Shown: positions 27,693 through 37,039 of the stretch, one piece after another | Numbering within the stretch: the stretch's first letter is position 1 | Layout: each line of letters starts with the position of its first letter | Source: Nocardiopsis ansamitocini | GTDB taxonomy: Bacteria > Actinomycetota > Actinomycetes > Streptosporangiales > Streptosporangiaceae | Assembly: GCF_030268225.1 (NCBI RefSeq) | Contig: NZ_BSQG01000007.1 | Span: 124,001-188,000, forward strand | Direction of reading: 5' to 3' | DNA: 64,000 nt | Made by a program: the position numbers and the translations under genes | The notes under the pieces: model-generated | Databases searched by the model: none | What the model saw: the letters and a program-made list of their open reading frames with translations, nothing else | What the model was told of the DNA's origin: nothing

Positions 27693-28412
27693 TCAGGAGG
27701 AGCGCGAGCGCGACGACCCCACCGAGGCCCCCACGCACACCCCGATGATGATCAGCATGACCGCCATGGTCTGCGGGGTGCTGAGGCCGGCTGAGGGGCG
27801 GTCGTCGCCCGCGCCGTGTGCCTCCGTCACGATCGTCAGGAGCTCGGCCCGAACCGGTGGGGTCAGCGGCGCGGGTGGCGCCGACGGGAAGGCCGGTTCG
27901 GCGGCGGACGGGACCGGCTCGGGGGCCGGTTGCGGCATCGGCGGCACCACGACCGGAAACAGCGGGGCGGCCAGGCCGGGGGAGGGAGCCGGTGGGTCTG
28001 TGGCGGGAGCCGGGGGAGGCGCAGAGACGGAAGGCGCGGGGGAAGGGGAAGGCGCCGGTGGCGACGGCTGCGCGGACCAACTCGGGCTGGGCGTCGGGGG
28101 CGCGGGTGACGGTACCGGCGGATGACAGTACCCGAAGTGGCCGTAGACGACGGTGATCCATTCCAGGCATCCCACGACGTCGTCGTAGATCTCCACCCCG
28201 AGCCCGGGCAGGTCCTGGGCGGGCCCGGGAATCGTGTCGGGGACGGACGCGGTGGGAAGGCCGACCTCGGGGAGCGGAGGGCTCGGGGGGTCGGCCGGTG
28301 CGCCCCCTGTCGTGGCGGCCAACGCTGCGGCGCCGATGAGGAGCGCGCCCGTTCCCCGTGTCGCCGCCCGTAGGGCCTGCAGCTGGTTGGGCCGGTGTCG
28401 ACGACGCCACAC
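27693..28412 (-). CDS. Proline-rich secreted, C-terminally anchored protein
   Basis: No family recognised. This 239-residue protein has a basic N-terminus (MWRRRHR) and hydrophobic signal sequence cleaved near APA-D (residue 40), a short globular part with two Cys (GCLEW, GYCHPP) that could form a disulfide, about 100 residues of Pro/Ala/Ser-rich sequence likely to cross the cell wall, and a C-terminal membrane helix ending in SSRSRSS. There is no LPxTG motif. GTG 28412 has GGAGAG upstream. It is divergent from the encapsulin locus. Confidence 0.75.
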   Translation of the reverse strand: MWRRRHRPNQLQALRAATRGTGALLIGAAALAATTGGAPADPPSPPLPEVGLPTASVPDTIPGPAQDLPGLGVEIYDDVVGCLEWITVVYGHFGYCHPPVPSPAPPTPSPSWSAQPSPPAPSPSPAPSVSAPPPAPATDPPAPSPGLAAPLFPVVVPPMPQPAPEPVPSAAEPAFPSAPPAPLTPPVRAELLTIVTEAHGAGDDRPSAGLSTPQTMAVMLIIIGVCVGASVGSSRSRSS

Positions 28413-28979
28413 GTGAGCACTCTCCGTACCTGATTGATTGCTTTTCGGAGTGTAGTGCTGCTCGGGATGGTGGATCCGGGAGTTGGGAGAAGTCGGTGGG
28501 CTGGGTTTCGCGGGTGTGCGCCGCAGGGCCGGCGGGGCGCGGTCGGCCCTGCCGGCGGCGGGGGGTAAGGCTGTTTTCGGGTGGGTTTTTCCGTGATTTC
28601 GGTTGGACTCGGCGCCGGCTGATCCTTCGCCTGTTCGGGGCGGCCGAAACCGGGTTTCACGATTATTTTGCGGAGTTTCGACTGCTTTATCGGTATTAAA
28701 AGACACCGGTGGGAGGCGTGATCGAATTCGCTTTCCCTGTGCGGTGACGGGGTTTCGGTTCAAGAGGATTTCTTTCTCCGACTTCGCGCTTGGTCGGCGG
28801 GTAATATCGCTCCAGCTGCGTTCGGTGGGCTTTTGGTAGACGAATTGATTTCGCCATTGCTGGGTCCAAGTGATTTCCGGTCCCGTAGTGTGCTCGTTGA
28901 TTCGTACCCTTTTTCCTCGGGTGCGTGGCCGGATGTCCGCTTCTCCCATTAACTTTCTCGTTGATCGGCGGTTCGTTTC
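28413..28979. other. Upstream region of the encapsulin locus
   Basis: A 567-bp divergent intergenic region with a low-GC part at 28640-28980. I see no gene, tRNA or clear palindrome. It must carry the promoters for the proline-rich protein and the first encapsulin gene. Confidence 0.55.
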
Positions 28980-30389
28980 GTGACGGAAACTATTGGCACC
29001 GGTGCTGCTACGGGTGAGACTCAGCTGAGCCTGGGTACCGCGGCGGCGCGCAATCTGGCCACGACCACCAAGTCGGTGCCCCAGATGCAGGGCATCTCCT
29101 CCCGTTGGCTGCTGCGCAAGCTGCCCTGGGTGCAGGCCGCGGGTGGTGCCTACCGGGTGAACCGGCGGTTGAGCTATGCGGTCGGGGACGGTCGGGTGAC
29201 GTTCACCAGCACCGGTTCGACCGTTCGGGTCATCCCGCAGGAACTGCAAGAACTCGCGCTGTTGCGGGGGTTCGACGACGAGGCCACGCTGAGTGCGCTG
29301 GCCGACCGGTTCGAGCAGCGCGAGTTCGCCCCCGGGGACGCGCTTGTCACCTCGGGCGACCCCGCCGAGCAGTTGTTCCTCATCGCGCACGGCAAGATCG
29401 GCATGGTCGTGGCCGGCGAGTACGGCAACGACACGGCACTGGGCACGCTCGCCGACGGCGATCACTTCGGCGACCGTGCGCTTGCCGATTCCCCGGGGGA
29501 CTGGGAGTTCACCGCCAAGGCCCTGACCGCCTGCACCGTTCTGGTCCTGCCCCGCCGGGCCTTCCAGGAGCTGACCGACCAGTCAGAGCAGCTGCGCGAG
29601 CACATCAACCAGGTGCAGTCCGCCACCACCCAGCCCAGCAACAACCACGGCGAGGCGGCGATTGATTTGTCGTCGGGGCATGTGGGTGAGCCGGTGTTGC
29701 CGGGGACGTTCGTGGATTATGAGTTGGCGCCGCGTGAGTATGAGTTGAGTGTGGCTCAGACGGTGTTGCGGGTGCACAGTCGGGTGGCTGATCTGTACAA
29801 CCAGCCGATGAACCAGGTGGAGCAGCAGTTGCGGCTGACCATCGAGGCGTTGCGGGAGCGTCAGGAGCACGAGCTGATCAACAGTCGTGACTTCGGGTTG
29901 TTGCACAATGCTGATCTGAAGCAGCGGATTCATACGCGTACGGGGCCGCCCACCCCCGACGACCTTGACGAACTGCTTGCGAAGGTGTGGAAGGACCCCG
30001 GTTTCTTCCTGGCCCACCCGCGAACCATCGCGGCGTTTGGCCGGGAGTGCACCCGCAGGGGAATCTACCCCCAGAGCATCGACATCAACGGCCACCAGGT
30101 CCCGGCCTGGCGCGGCGTGGCGATCCTGCCCTCGAACAAGATCCCGGTCTCCAAGACCCGGACCAGCTCCATTCTCCTGATGCGCACCGGCGAGGCCCAG
30201 CAGGGCGTCATCGGCCTGCACCAGACCGGCATCCCCGACGAGTACCAGCCCGGCCTGTCCGTGCGGTTCATGGGGATCAACGACCAGGCGGTCATCTCCT
30301 ACCTGGTCAGCGCCTACTACTCCGCCGCGGTCCTGGTGCCCGACGCCCTCGCCGTCCTGGAGCACGTGGAGATCGGTCGCGAGGACTGA
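28980..30389 (+). CDS. Family 2B encapsulin shell protein, copy A (with CNB-like insertion)
   Basis: The 469 residues match the cyclic-nucleotide-binding encapsulins: an N-terminal arm and the first HK97-fold elements (about 33-90; [32 protein letters not shown]), an inserted CNB-like domain (about 91-215), and the rest of the HK97 fold from about 228 ([12 protein letters not shown] to the C-terminus). The CNB phosphate-binding motif GExAL...R is altered to [12 protein letters not shown], without the Arg, so cAMP binding is doubtful. Many copies should assemble into a hollow shell. GTG 28980 has only a weak SD. A second copy and a polyprenyl synthase, a known cargo type, follow. Confidence 0.93.
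   Translation: MTETIGTGAATGETQLSLGTAAARNLATTTKSVPQMQGISSRWLLRKLPWVQAAGGAYRVNRRLSYAVGDGRVTFTSTGSTVRVIPQELQELALLRGFDDEATLSALADRFEQREFAPGDALVTSGDPAEQLFLIAHGKIGMVVAGEYGNDTALGTLADGDHFGDRALADSPGDWEFTAKALTACTVLVLPRRAFQELTDQSEQLREHINQVQSATTQPSNNHGEAAIDLSSGHVGEPVLPGTFVDYELAPREYELSVAQTVLRVHSRVADLYNQPMNQVEQQLRLTIEALRERQEHELINSRDFGLLHNADLKQRIHTRTGPPTPDDLDELLAKVWKDPGFFLAHPRTIAAFGRECTRRGIYPQSIDINGHQVPAWRGVAILPSNKIPVSKTRTSSILLMRTGEAQQGVIGLHQTGIPDEYQPGLSVRFMGINDQAVISYLVSAYYSAAVLVPDALAVLEHVEIGRED
29647..29965 (+). repeat. 319-bp direct repeat, unit 1 (shared by the encapsulin genes)
   Basis: This segment is identical base for base to 31190-31508. It encodes residues about 223-329 of the shell protein and uses many G/T-ending codons (TTG, GTG, GAT, TAT, CAT), while both flanks use mainly C/G-ending ones. 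Confidence 0.97.
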
Positions 30390-30422
30390 CCCGGACCTTA
30401 TGGTCCATCGGCCCCGGTCCGC

Positions 30423-30463
30423 CGGCCCGGCCCCCGGTCGTACATGCCCGGCGGGCCGGGCCG
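30423..30463 (+). terminator. Hairpin between the two encapsulin genes
   Basis: GC-rich near-perfect inverted repeat (30423-30437 with 30447-30463) 34 bases after copy A. It could terminate part of the transcripts and so set the ratio of the two shell proteins. Confidence 0.6.
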
Positions 30464-30519
30464 TCCTGCGGTACGGGGCCGCTTCTTCCCAGCACGAACA
30501 CTGATTGGCGGTAGCAGAA

Positions 30520-31923
30520 ATGACCATCATGGAGTCGCGTCCCAGCGCCGAAGAGGCGAGCGCCCAGCTGAGTCTGGCCACCGGCGCGGCGCGCAAACTG
30601 GCCACGACCACCAAGTCGGTGCCCCAGATGCAGGGCATCTCGCCGCGTTGGCTGCTGAACAAGCTGCCCTGGGTGGAGGCCGCGGGTGGTGCCTACCGGG
30701 TGAACCGGCGGTTGAGCTATGCGGTCGGGGACGGTCGGGTGACGTTCACCAGCACCGGTTCGACCGTTCGGGTCATCCCGCAGGAACTCTGCGAGCTGCC
30801 GCTGTTGCGCGGGTTCGACGACGTCGCCGCGCTGAGTGCGCTGGCCGACCGGTTCGAGCAGCGCGAGTTCGCTGCCGACGAGGTGATCGTGCGCTCGGGG
30901 GAGGACCTCGACCGGGTGTTCCTCATCGCGCACGGCAAGGTCGGTAAGACCGGCCTGGGCGAGTACGGCAACGACACGGCACTGGGCACGCTCGCAGACG
31001 GTGACTACTTCGGCCACCAGGCCCTGGCCGGGGACGCCGGCACGTTCGACTTCACCGCCAAGGCGGTCACCCCCTGCACCGTTCTGGTCCTCCCCGCCCG
31101 GGAGCTGGGCCAGGTCGCCGACCGGGTCGAATCGCTGCGCGAGTACCTGGACCGGGTCGACCACGGAGACTCCCAGCCGCAGAACAAGTACGGCGAGGCG
31201 GCGATTGATTTGTCGTCGGGGCATGTGGGTGAGCCGGTGTTGCCGGGGACGTTCGTGGATTATGAGTTGGCGCCGCGTGAGTATGAGTTGAGTGTGGCTC
31301 AGACGGTGTTGCGGGTGCACAGTCGGGTGGCTGATCTGTACAACCAGCCGATGAACCAGGTGGAGCAGCAGTTGCGGCTGACCATCGAGGCGTTGCGGGA
31401 GCGTCAGGAGCACGAGCTGATCAACAGTCGTGACTTCGGGTTGTTGCACAATGCTGATCTGAAGCAGCGGATTCATACGCGTACGGGGCCGCCCACCCCC
31501 GACGACCTCGACGAACTGCTGTCGCGTCGCCGTAAGTCCGAGTTCTTCCTGGCCCACCCCGAAACCATCGCGGCGTTTGGCCGGGAGTGCAGCAAACGCG
31601 GGATCTATCCCGGCTCCGAGCGGGTGGAGGGCCACGCCGTCACCACGTGGCGCGGCGTTCCGCTGCTGCCCTGCGACAAGATCCCGATCTCCGACACCCG
31701 GACCAGTTCCATCCTGGTCATGCGCACCGGCGTCGACGACCAGGGGGTCGTGGGCCTGCACCAGACCGGCATCCCCGACGAGTACGAGCCCGGCCTGAAC
31801 GTGCGGTTCATGGGGATCAACGACCAGGCCGTTATCTCCTACCTGGTCAGCACCTACTATTCCGCCGCGGTCCTGGTGCCCGACGCCCTCGGCGTCCTCG
31901 AACACGTTGAAATCGGACACTGA
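30520..31923 (+). CDS. Family 2B encapsulin shell protein, copy B (with CNB-like insertion)
   Basis: The 467-residue paralogue of copy A has the same plan: N-terminal arm, split HK97 fold, and CNB-like insertion at about 91-215. The insertion differs most between the copies; its phosphate-binding motif reads [12 protein letters not shown], lacking both the acidic residue and the Arg of functional CNB domains. Residues about 224-329 are identical to copy A because the DNA is identical. ATG 30520 was preferred over a TTG five codons upstream; the SD is weak. Copies A and B could co-assemble into a mixed shell. It ends 30 bases before the polyprenyl synthase gene. Confidence 0.93.
   Translation: MTIMESRPSAEEASAQLSLATGAARKLATTTKSVPQMQGISPRWLLNKLPWVEAAGGAYRVNRRLSYAVGDGRVTFTSTGSTVRVIPQELCELPLLRGFDDVAALSALADRFEQREFAADEVIVRSGEDLDRVFLIAHGKVGKTGLGEYGNDTALGTLADGDYFGHQALAGDAGTFDFTAKAVTPCTVLVLPARELGQVADRVESLREYLDRVDHGDSQPQNKYGEAAIDLSSGHVGEPVLPGTFVDYELAPREYELSVAQTVLRVHSRVADLYNQPMNQVEQQLRLTIEALRERQEHELINSRDFGLLHNADLKQRIHTRTGPPTPDDLDELLSRRRKSEFFLAHPETIAAFGRECSKRGIYPGSERVEGHAVTTWRGVPLLPCDKIPISDTRTSSILVMRTGVDDQGVVGLHQTGIPDEYEPGLNVRFMGINDQAVISYLVSTYYSAAVLVPDALGVLEHVEIGH
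31190..31508 (+). repeat. 319-bp direct repeat, unit 2 (shared by the encapsulin genes)
   Basis: Second copy of the segment at 29647-29965, without any mismatch. The borders are sharp: the first difference on the right is a silent C/T at 31509/29966. Confidence 0.97.
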
Positions 31924-31953
31924 GTTCCGCGGAAGCAAGGGGGGAAGGGCCAC

Positions 31954-32994
31954 ATGACCTCAACGGGGGAACTGATCGAGGGCAGGCCGGCCCGTGAAGT
32001 GTTGGCGTGGAGCCGCGCCGTTGTGGAGCCCGCCCTGCGGGCCACCGCCGACGGGCTGCCCGAGTCGATGCGACACATCGCCGGTTACCACTTCGGTTGG
32101 TGGGACGAGAAGGGGAGCCCGAGCGCGACCAGCGGGGGCAAGGCGATCCGGCCGGCGCTGGCCGTGCTGTCGGCCCAGGCGGTCGGAGGGACCGCGCAGG
32201 ACGCGTTGCCCGCGGCTGTGGCCGTGCAGTTGGTACACGACTTCTCGCTGCTGCACGACGATGTGATGGACGGCGACGTCTCCCGCCGCCACCGGCCCAC
32301 GGCCTGGACGGTGTTCGGGCGGGGGCCGGCGATCCTGGCGGGGGACGCGCTGGTCACGGTCGCCTTCGACGTCCTCGCCGCCAGCGGTCACCCTGCGGCG
32401 GCCTCGGGGATGCGCATGCTCAGCAAGACGGTCCTGGGCCTGGTCGAGGGACAGAGCGCCGATGTGTCCTTCGAGGAGCGCACCGATGTGGGCCTCCCCG
32501 AGTGCGTGCGCATGGTGGAGGGCAAGACCGGCACGTTGCTGGGCTGTTCGTGTGCCTTGGGGGCGGCGTACGGGGGTGGAACCCCCGAGCAGGTCGAGGC
32601 GCTGGGCGATTTCGGACGTAATGTGGGGCTCGCGTTCCAGCTCGTGGACGACCTCCTCGGTATCTGGGGCGACCCCGACATCACCGGTAAGCCCGTCTAC
32701 TCCGATCTGCGCAACCGCAAGAAGTCCCTGCCGGTCGTGGCCGCATTGGACTCTCCGACCCCCGAGGCCGAGGAGTTGGCGGCGCTTTACTACCGGGCGG
32801 AGCCGCTCACCGACAGCGAGTTGGTGCACGCCGCACGGTTGGTCGACGGCGCGGGAGGGCGGTCCTGGAGCCAGCAGCGGGCCGATGAGCTGCTGGACCA
32901 GTCACTGCTGCGGTTGGAGGCCGAGTTGCCGGCCTCCCAGGCCGTCGCGGAGTTGAGTGCTCTCGCGCGGCTGGCGGTGCGCCGCGACCACTGA
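31954..32994 (+). CDS. Polyprenyl diphosphate synthase (probable encapsulin cargo)
   Basis: This 346-residue trans-isoprenyl diphosphate synthase has both aspartate motifs: DDVMD at 102-106 and DDLLGIWGD at 232-240, which bind Mg-diphosphate. It joins isopentenyl diphosphate to an allylic primer; product length cannot be read with certainty. Such enzymes are the documented neighbours and cargo of family 2B encapsulins. The N-terminal extension before the fold is only about 20 residues, shorter than the disordered loading domains described for other family 2 cargo. ATG 31954 has GGAAGG. No terpene cyclase lies in the window. Confidence 0.92.
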   Translation: MTSTGELIEGRPAREVLAWSRAVVEPALRATADGLPESMRHIAGYHFGWWDEKGSPSATSGGKAIRPALAVLSAQAVGGTAQDALPAAVAVQLVHDFSLLHDDVMDGDVSRRHRPTAWTVFGRGPAILAGDALVTVAFDVLAASGHPAAASGMRMLSKTVLGLVEGQSADVSFEERTDVGLPECVRMVEGKTGTLLGCSCALGAAYGGGTPEQVEALGDFGRNVGLAFQLVDDLLGIWGDPDITGKPVYSDLRNRKKSLPVVAALDSPTPEAEELAALYYRAEPLTDSELVHAARLVDGAGGRSWSQQRADELLDQSLLRLEAELPASQAVAELSALARLAVRRDH

Positions 32995-33000
32995 GGACTG

Positions 33001-35226
33001 TCAGCGCGGGGGGCGTTGGTCGGCCAGGCGGTGGCCCAGCGCGGTGTGGCGGCGGCCGGCGCCGGCGTTGCGCACCGCCTGGGCGATCGCCTTGCGGGCA
33101 CCCACCAGGACGACGAGTTTCTTGGCGCGGGTGATGGCGGTGTAGAGAAGGTTGCGTTGCAACATCATCCACGCGCTCATGGTCACCGGGACCACCACGC
33201 AGGGGTATTCGCTGCCTTGGGAGCGGTGCACGGTCAGCGCGTAGGCGTGGGTGAGTTCGTCGAGTTCGCTGAACTCGTAGCCGATCTCCTCGTTCTCGTC
33301 GGTGCGCACGGTCATCGTCTGCTCGTCGTTGTCGATGGCGATGACGTTGCCCAGGGTTCCGTTGAAGACGCCGTTGGCGCCCTTGTCGTAGTTGTTGCGG
33401 ATCTGGGTGACCTTGTCGCCCACGCGGAAGGTGCGCCCGCCGAAGCGCCGTTCGGGCAGTCCTTCGCGCCCGGGGGTGAGGGCGTTCTGCAACAGGGTGT
33501 TGAGGTTGCCGGCTCCGGCGGGGCCGCGATGCATCGGGGCCAGTACCTGGACGTCGCGCCGCGGGTCGAGGCCGAACTTCGCGGGGATGCGGTTGGCGAC
33601 CACGTCCACGGTGATGTCGGCTGCGGCGTCGGTGTCGTCGCAGCCGAACAGGAAGAAGTCGTCCATCCCGTCCAGCAGGATGGGCTCACCGGTGTTGACA
33701 CGGTGGGCGTTGACCACCACGCCCGAGCGCGCTGCCTGGCGAAAGACCTGGGTGAGGCGGACGTTGGGGACGGGGGAGCCCGCGCTCAGCAGGTCGCGCA
33801 GGACCTGGCCGGCTCCCACCGAGGGCAGCTGGTCCACGTCGCCGACCAGGAGCAGGTGGGCGCCGGGGGCGACTGCCTTGGCGAGTTTGTTGGCCAGGAG
33901 CAGGTCCAGCATGGAGGCCTCGTCCACTACCAACAGGTCGCAGTCCAGGGGGCGGTCGCGGTCGTAGGAGGCGTCGCCGCCGGGTTTGAGTTCCAGGAGC
34001 CGGTGCACGGTGGCGGCCTCGTGCCCGGTGAGTTCGGTGAGGCGCTTGGCGGCACGTCCGGTCGGCGCGGCCAGGACGATCTTGGCCCCTTTGGCGGCGG
34101 CCAGGGTGATGATCGAGGCCACGGTGAAGGACTTGCCGCAGCCGGGGCCGCCGGTGAGTACCGCGACCTTCGAGGTGAGGGCGAGACGGACGGCTTTTTC
34201 CTGTTCGGGGGCGAGTTCTGTTCCGGTGCGCTCCTTCAACCACCCCAGGGCGCGGTCCCAGTCGACGTCGTGGAAGGCGCCCATCCGGTCGGTTTCGGCG
34301 CCCAGCAGGGTACGGAGCTGGCCGGCAAGGGAGATCTCGGCGCGGTGGAAGGGCACCAGGTACACCCCCGCCACGGCCCCGTTGTCGCCGTCGGGCAGTT
34401 TCTCGCGGACCACTCCCTCTTCGGCCACGAGTTCGGCGAGGCAGTCGATGACCAGTGCCGAGTCCACCTGCAAGATCTTGACCGCGTCGGAGATCAGTTT
34501 CTCTTCGGGGAGGTAGCAGTGGCCGCTGCTGGTGGATTCGGACAGGGTGAACTGGATGCCGGCCTTGACCCGTTGGGGGCTGTCGTGGGGGATGCCCACC
34601 GCGCGGGCGATGGTGTCGGCGGTCTTGAAGCCGATGCCCCATACGTCGGCGGCCAGCGAGTAGGGCTCCTCCCTGACCACGCGGATGGAGGCGTCCCCGT
34701 GCTTCTTGTAGATCTTCACCGCCAGGGAGGTGGAGACGTCGATGCCCTGGAGAAAGACCATGACTTCTTTGATGGCCTTCTGTTCTTCCCACGCCTCGGC
34801 GATGATCTTGGTCCGTTTGGGGCCGAGCTTGGGGACCTCGATGAGGCGTTCGGGGGAGTGCTCGATGACGTCGAGGGCGGCGGCGCCGAAGTGGCCGACG
34901 ATGTGTTCGGCCAGGCGTGGCCCCACGCCTTTGACGAGTCCGGAACCGAGGTAGCGCTGAATGCCCTGCACGGTGGCGGGCAGGACGGTGGTGTAGTTCT
35001 CCACCTGGAACTGCTTGCCGTACTGGGGGTGGGACCCCCAGCGGCCTTCCATGCGCAGGGACTCGCCGGGGTGGGCGCCCAGGAGCGCGCCGACCACTGT
35101 GACCAGGTCGCCGCCGCGTCCGGGGTCCACGCGGGCCACGGTGTAGCCGGTGTCCTCGTTGGCATAGGTGATGCGTTCCAGCACCGCTTCCAGGACCGAG
35201 AAGCGAAACGGTTCGCCCGAAGCCAC
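33001..35226 (-). CDS. recD2: RecD2-type ATP-dependent DNA helicase
   Basis: This 741-residue SF1B 5'-3' helicase has an N-terminal OB-like part, helix-hairpin-helix segments (about 90-215), Walker A GGPGCGKS (359-366), LAAPTGRAAKRL motif Ia, VVDEASM Walker B, DVDQLPSVGAG motif III, and the C-terminal TVHRSQGSEY and YTAITRAK motifs. RecD2 acts in DNA repair without RecBC. It converges with the polyprenyl synthase with seven bases between them. The start GTG/ATG at 35226 follows a GGAGG-type SD. Confidence 0.92.
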   Translation of the reverse strand: MASGEPFRFSVLEAVLERITYANEDTGYTVARVDPGRGGDLVTVVGALLGAHPGESLRMEGRWGSHPQYGKQFQVENYTTVLPATVQGIQRYLGSGLVKGVGPRLAEHIVGHFGAAALDVIEHSPERLIEVPKLGPKRTKIIAEAWEEQKAIKEVMVFLQGIDVSTSLAVKIYKKHGDASIRVVREEPYSLAADVWGIGFKTADTIARAVGIPHDSPQRVKAGIQFTLSESTSSGHCYLPEEKLISDAVKILQVDSALVIDCLAELVAEEGVVREKLPDGDNGAVAGVYLVPFHRAEISLAGQLRTLLGAETDRMGAFHDVDWDRALGWLKERTGTELAPEQEKAVRLALTSKVAVLTGGPGCGKSFTVASIITLAAAKGAKIVLAAPTGRAAKRLTELTGHEAATVHRLLELKPGGDASYDRDRPLDCDLLVVDEASMLDLLLANKLAKAVAPGAHLLLVGDVDQLPSVGAGQVLRDLLSAGSPVPNVRLTQVFRQAARSGVVVNAHRVNTGEPILLDGMDDFFLFGCDDTDAAADITVDVVANRIPAKFGLDPRRDVQVLAPMHRGPAGAGNLNTLLQNALTPGREGLPERRFGGRTFRVGDKVTQIRNNYDKGANGVFNGTLGNVIAIDNDEQTMTVRTDENEEIGYEFSELDELTHAYALTVHRSQGSEYPCVVVPVTMSAWMMLQRNLLYTAITRAKKLVVLVGARKAIAQAVRNAGAGRRHTALGHRLADQRPPR

Positions 35227-35448
35227 CGCCCAACACCTCCTGCGCGGGTCGTCAATAGGGCCGGCTCGACGCTATCCGACCGTCGAGACAGCGGGGAGCG
35301 GAAAATAGGGTTCTGCCGTCTTTCCCCGCTGTGCTGTTGCCACCATCATGTGGGAGGGCCCTGATGCGAGCCGTGGTCGGGTCGTGGTTCCCACACGATG
35401 GGGCCCGGGGTGCCGACAGTCGTGACCTTCGACCGTGAGGACTGCACC

Positions 35449-36963
35449 GTGCCCGATTCCGCCATTGATCCCCGCGACCCGCAACGCTCAGCGCCGCACA
35501 CCCTGTTGCGCGACGTGCGCTTGGGCAGCGGCGGCCCCACGGTCGATGTGCGTTCGGCGGGCGGGAGAGTCGTGGAGGTGATGGCGCCGGGCGCACCCGA
35601 GGACGGTGCCCGGGTGCTGCGGTGTGCGGGAGGCACCCTGCTGCCGGGGCTGGTGGACGCGCACGTGCACGCCGTGCAATGGGCGGGGGCCCGACGGAAG
35701 GTGTCGTTGGCGGCGGCCGACTCCGCGCAGGCAGCGGTCGACCTGCTGGCCGCCGAGCTGGAGCGTCGCCCCGTGCCGGCGGGCGAGCTGGTCCAGGGGT
35801 ACGACTTCCGCGACGGGTTGTGGCCCGATCTTTTGCACAAGGACCTGCTGGAGCGGGCCCTGCCGGGCCGCGCGGTCACCCTGTTCAGCAGTGACCTGCA
35901 CACGTGCTGGCTCAGCCCGGCCGCGCTCGACCTCATCGGCCGCGACCATCCCACGGGGGTCTTCGTCGAGGGCGAGTGCATGGCGGTCACCGCGGCCCTG
36001 CCCGCTGAACCGGTCGCGTTGCGCGACCGCTGGGTGATGGAGGCGATGGAGGCCGCTGCGGCGCGCGGGGTCACCGGGGTCACCGATTTCGAGTTCGCCG
36101 ACACGGTCGAGGACTGGACCCGGCGCCTCCGGACGGCCCCGCCGACGGTGCGGGTCGCCTGCTCCATCGCGCGGCCCCTGCTCGACGCGGCGATCGGGCG
36201 TGGACTGCGCACGGGGCAGCCCGTGCCCGAGGGGCACGGCGTGCTGACGGTCGGCCCGCTCAAGCTGTTCGTGGACGGCTCGCTCAACACCCGTACGGCG
36301 CTGTGCCACGAGCCCTACCCGGGGGCGGACGCCGGCTCCGGGCGTTTGGAACTGGAACCCGAGGAGCTCGTGGCATTGATGGAGCGGGCCTGGGCGCACG
36401 GCGTGGAGCCGGCGGTGCACGCCATCGGAGATCGCGCGGCGACAGTGGCCCTGGACGCCTTCGCCGAGGTGGGCTGTCCGGGCAGGGTGGAGCACGCCCA
36501 GTTGGTGCGCGCCGAGGACCTGCACCGGTTCGCGGCGCTGGGCGTCGTGGTCGGGGTGCAGCCCGCGCACGCCCCCGACGACCGCGACGTCGCCGAGCGC
36601 TACTGGCCGGACCGTCTGGAGCGGGCCTACCGCTACGCCGACCTGCTGGCGGCGGGTGCCCGCCTGGAGATCGGTTCCGACGCTCCCGTGGCGCCCTTGG
36701 ACCCCTGGGACGGGATCGCCTCGGCGGTGGCCCGGACCGATGACGAGCGGCCGCCCTGGCACGCTGAACAGGCGATCCCGGTGGGGGCGGCGCTGGCCGC
36801 CGCGAGCGAGGGCCGCACCGGGATCGCGGTGGGGGACCGGGCCGATCTGATGGTCACCGCGCTGGATCCGGCGGAGGTCGCGCCCCAGGACCTGCGTGAA
36901 CTGCCCGTTGTCGCGACGCTGCTCGCCGGTCGCCCCACCCATGTGGCCGACGCGCTGCGTTGA
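35449..36963 (+). CDS. Amidohydrolase family 3 protein (YtcJ-like)
   Basis: The 504-residue metal-dependent hydrolase has VDAHVHAVQ (first metal site), HAIGDRA, EHAQLV and IGSDAPVAPLDPW (the Asp of the active site), the standard amidohydrolase set. Substrate unknown; members hydrolyse N-acyl or cyclic amides. GTG 35449 has GAGG upstream and fits the family N-terminus; the frame is open 17 codons further. Only 76 bases separate it from the S4 gene. Confidence 0.85.
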   Translation: MPDSAIDPRDPQRSAPHTLLRDVRLGSGGPTVDVRSAGGRVVEVMAPGAPEDGARVLRCAGGTLLPGLVDAHVHAVQWAGARRKVSLAAADSAQAAVDLLAAELERRPVPAGELVQGYDFRDGLWPDLLHKDLLERALPGRAVTLFSSDLHTCWLSPAALDLIGRDHPTGVFVEGECMAVTAALPAEPVALRDRWVMEAMEAAAARGVTGVTDFEFADTVEDWTRRLRTAPPTVRVACSIARPLLDAAIGRGLRTGQPVPEGHGVLTVGPLKLFVDGSLNTRTALCHEPYPGADAGSGRLELEPEELVALMERAWAHGVEPAVHAIGDRAATVALDAFAEVGCPGRVEHAQLVRAEDLHRFAALGVVVGVQPAHAPDDRDVAERYWPDRLERAYRYADLLAAGARLEIGSDAPVAPLDPWDGIASAVARTDDERPPWHAEQAIPVGAALAAASEGRTGIAVGDRADLMVTALDPAEVAPQDLRELPVVATLLAGRPTHVADALR

Positions 36964-37039
36964 GCGGTGGTGGGGCGCCCGGGGCGGCCCCCGTGCGGGC
37001 GGATGGGTATTACAGTGCGGACGGGGACGGCCGGGAGCC

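Noticed and set aside
33016-35364. Plus-strand frame of 782 codons
   Set aside because: Antisense of recD2, which has all helicase motifs on the minus strand.
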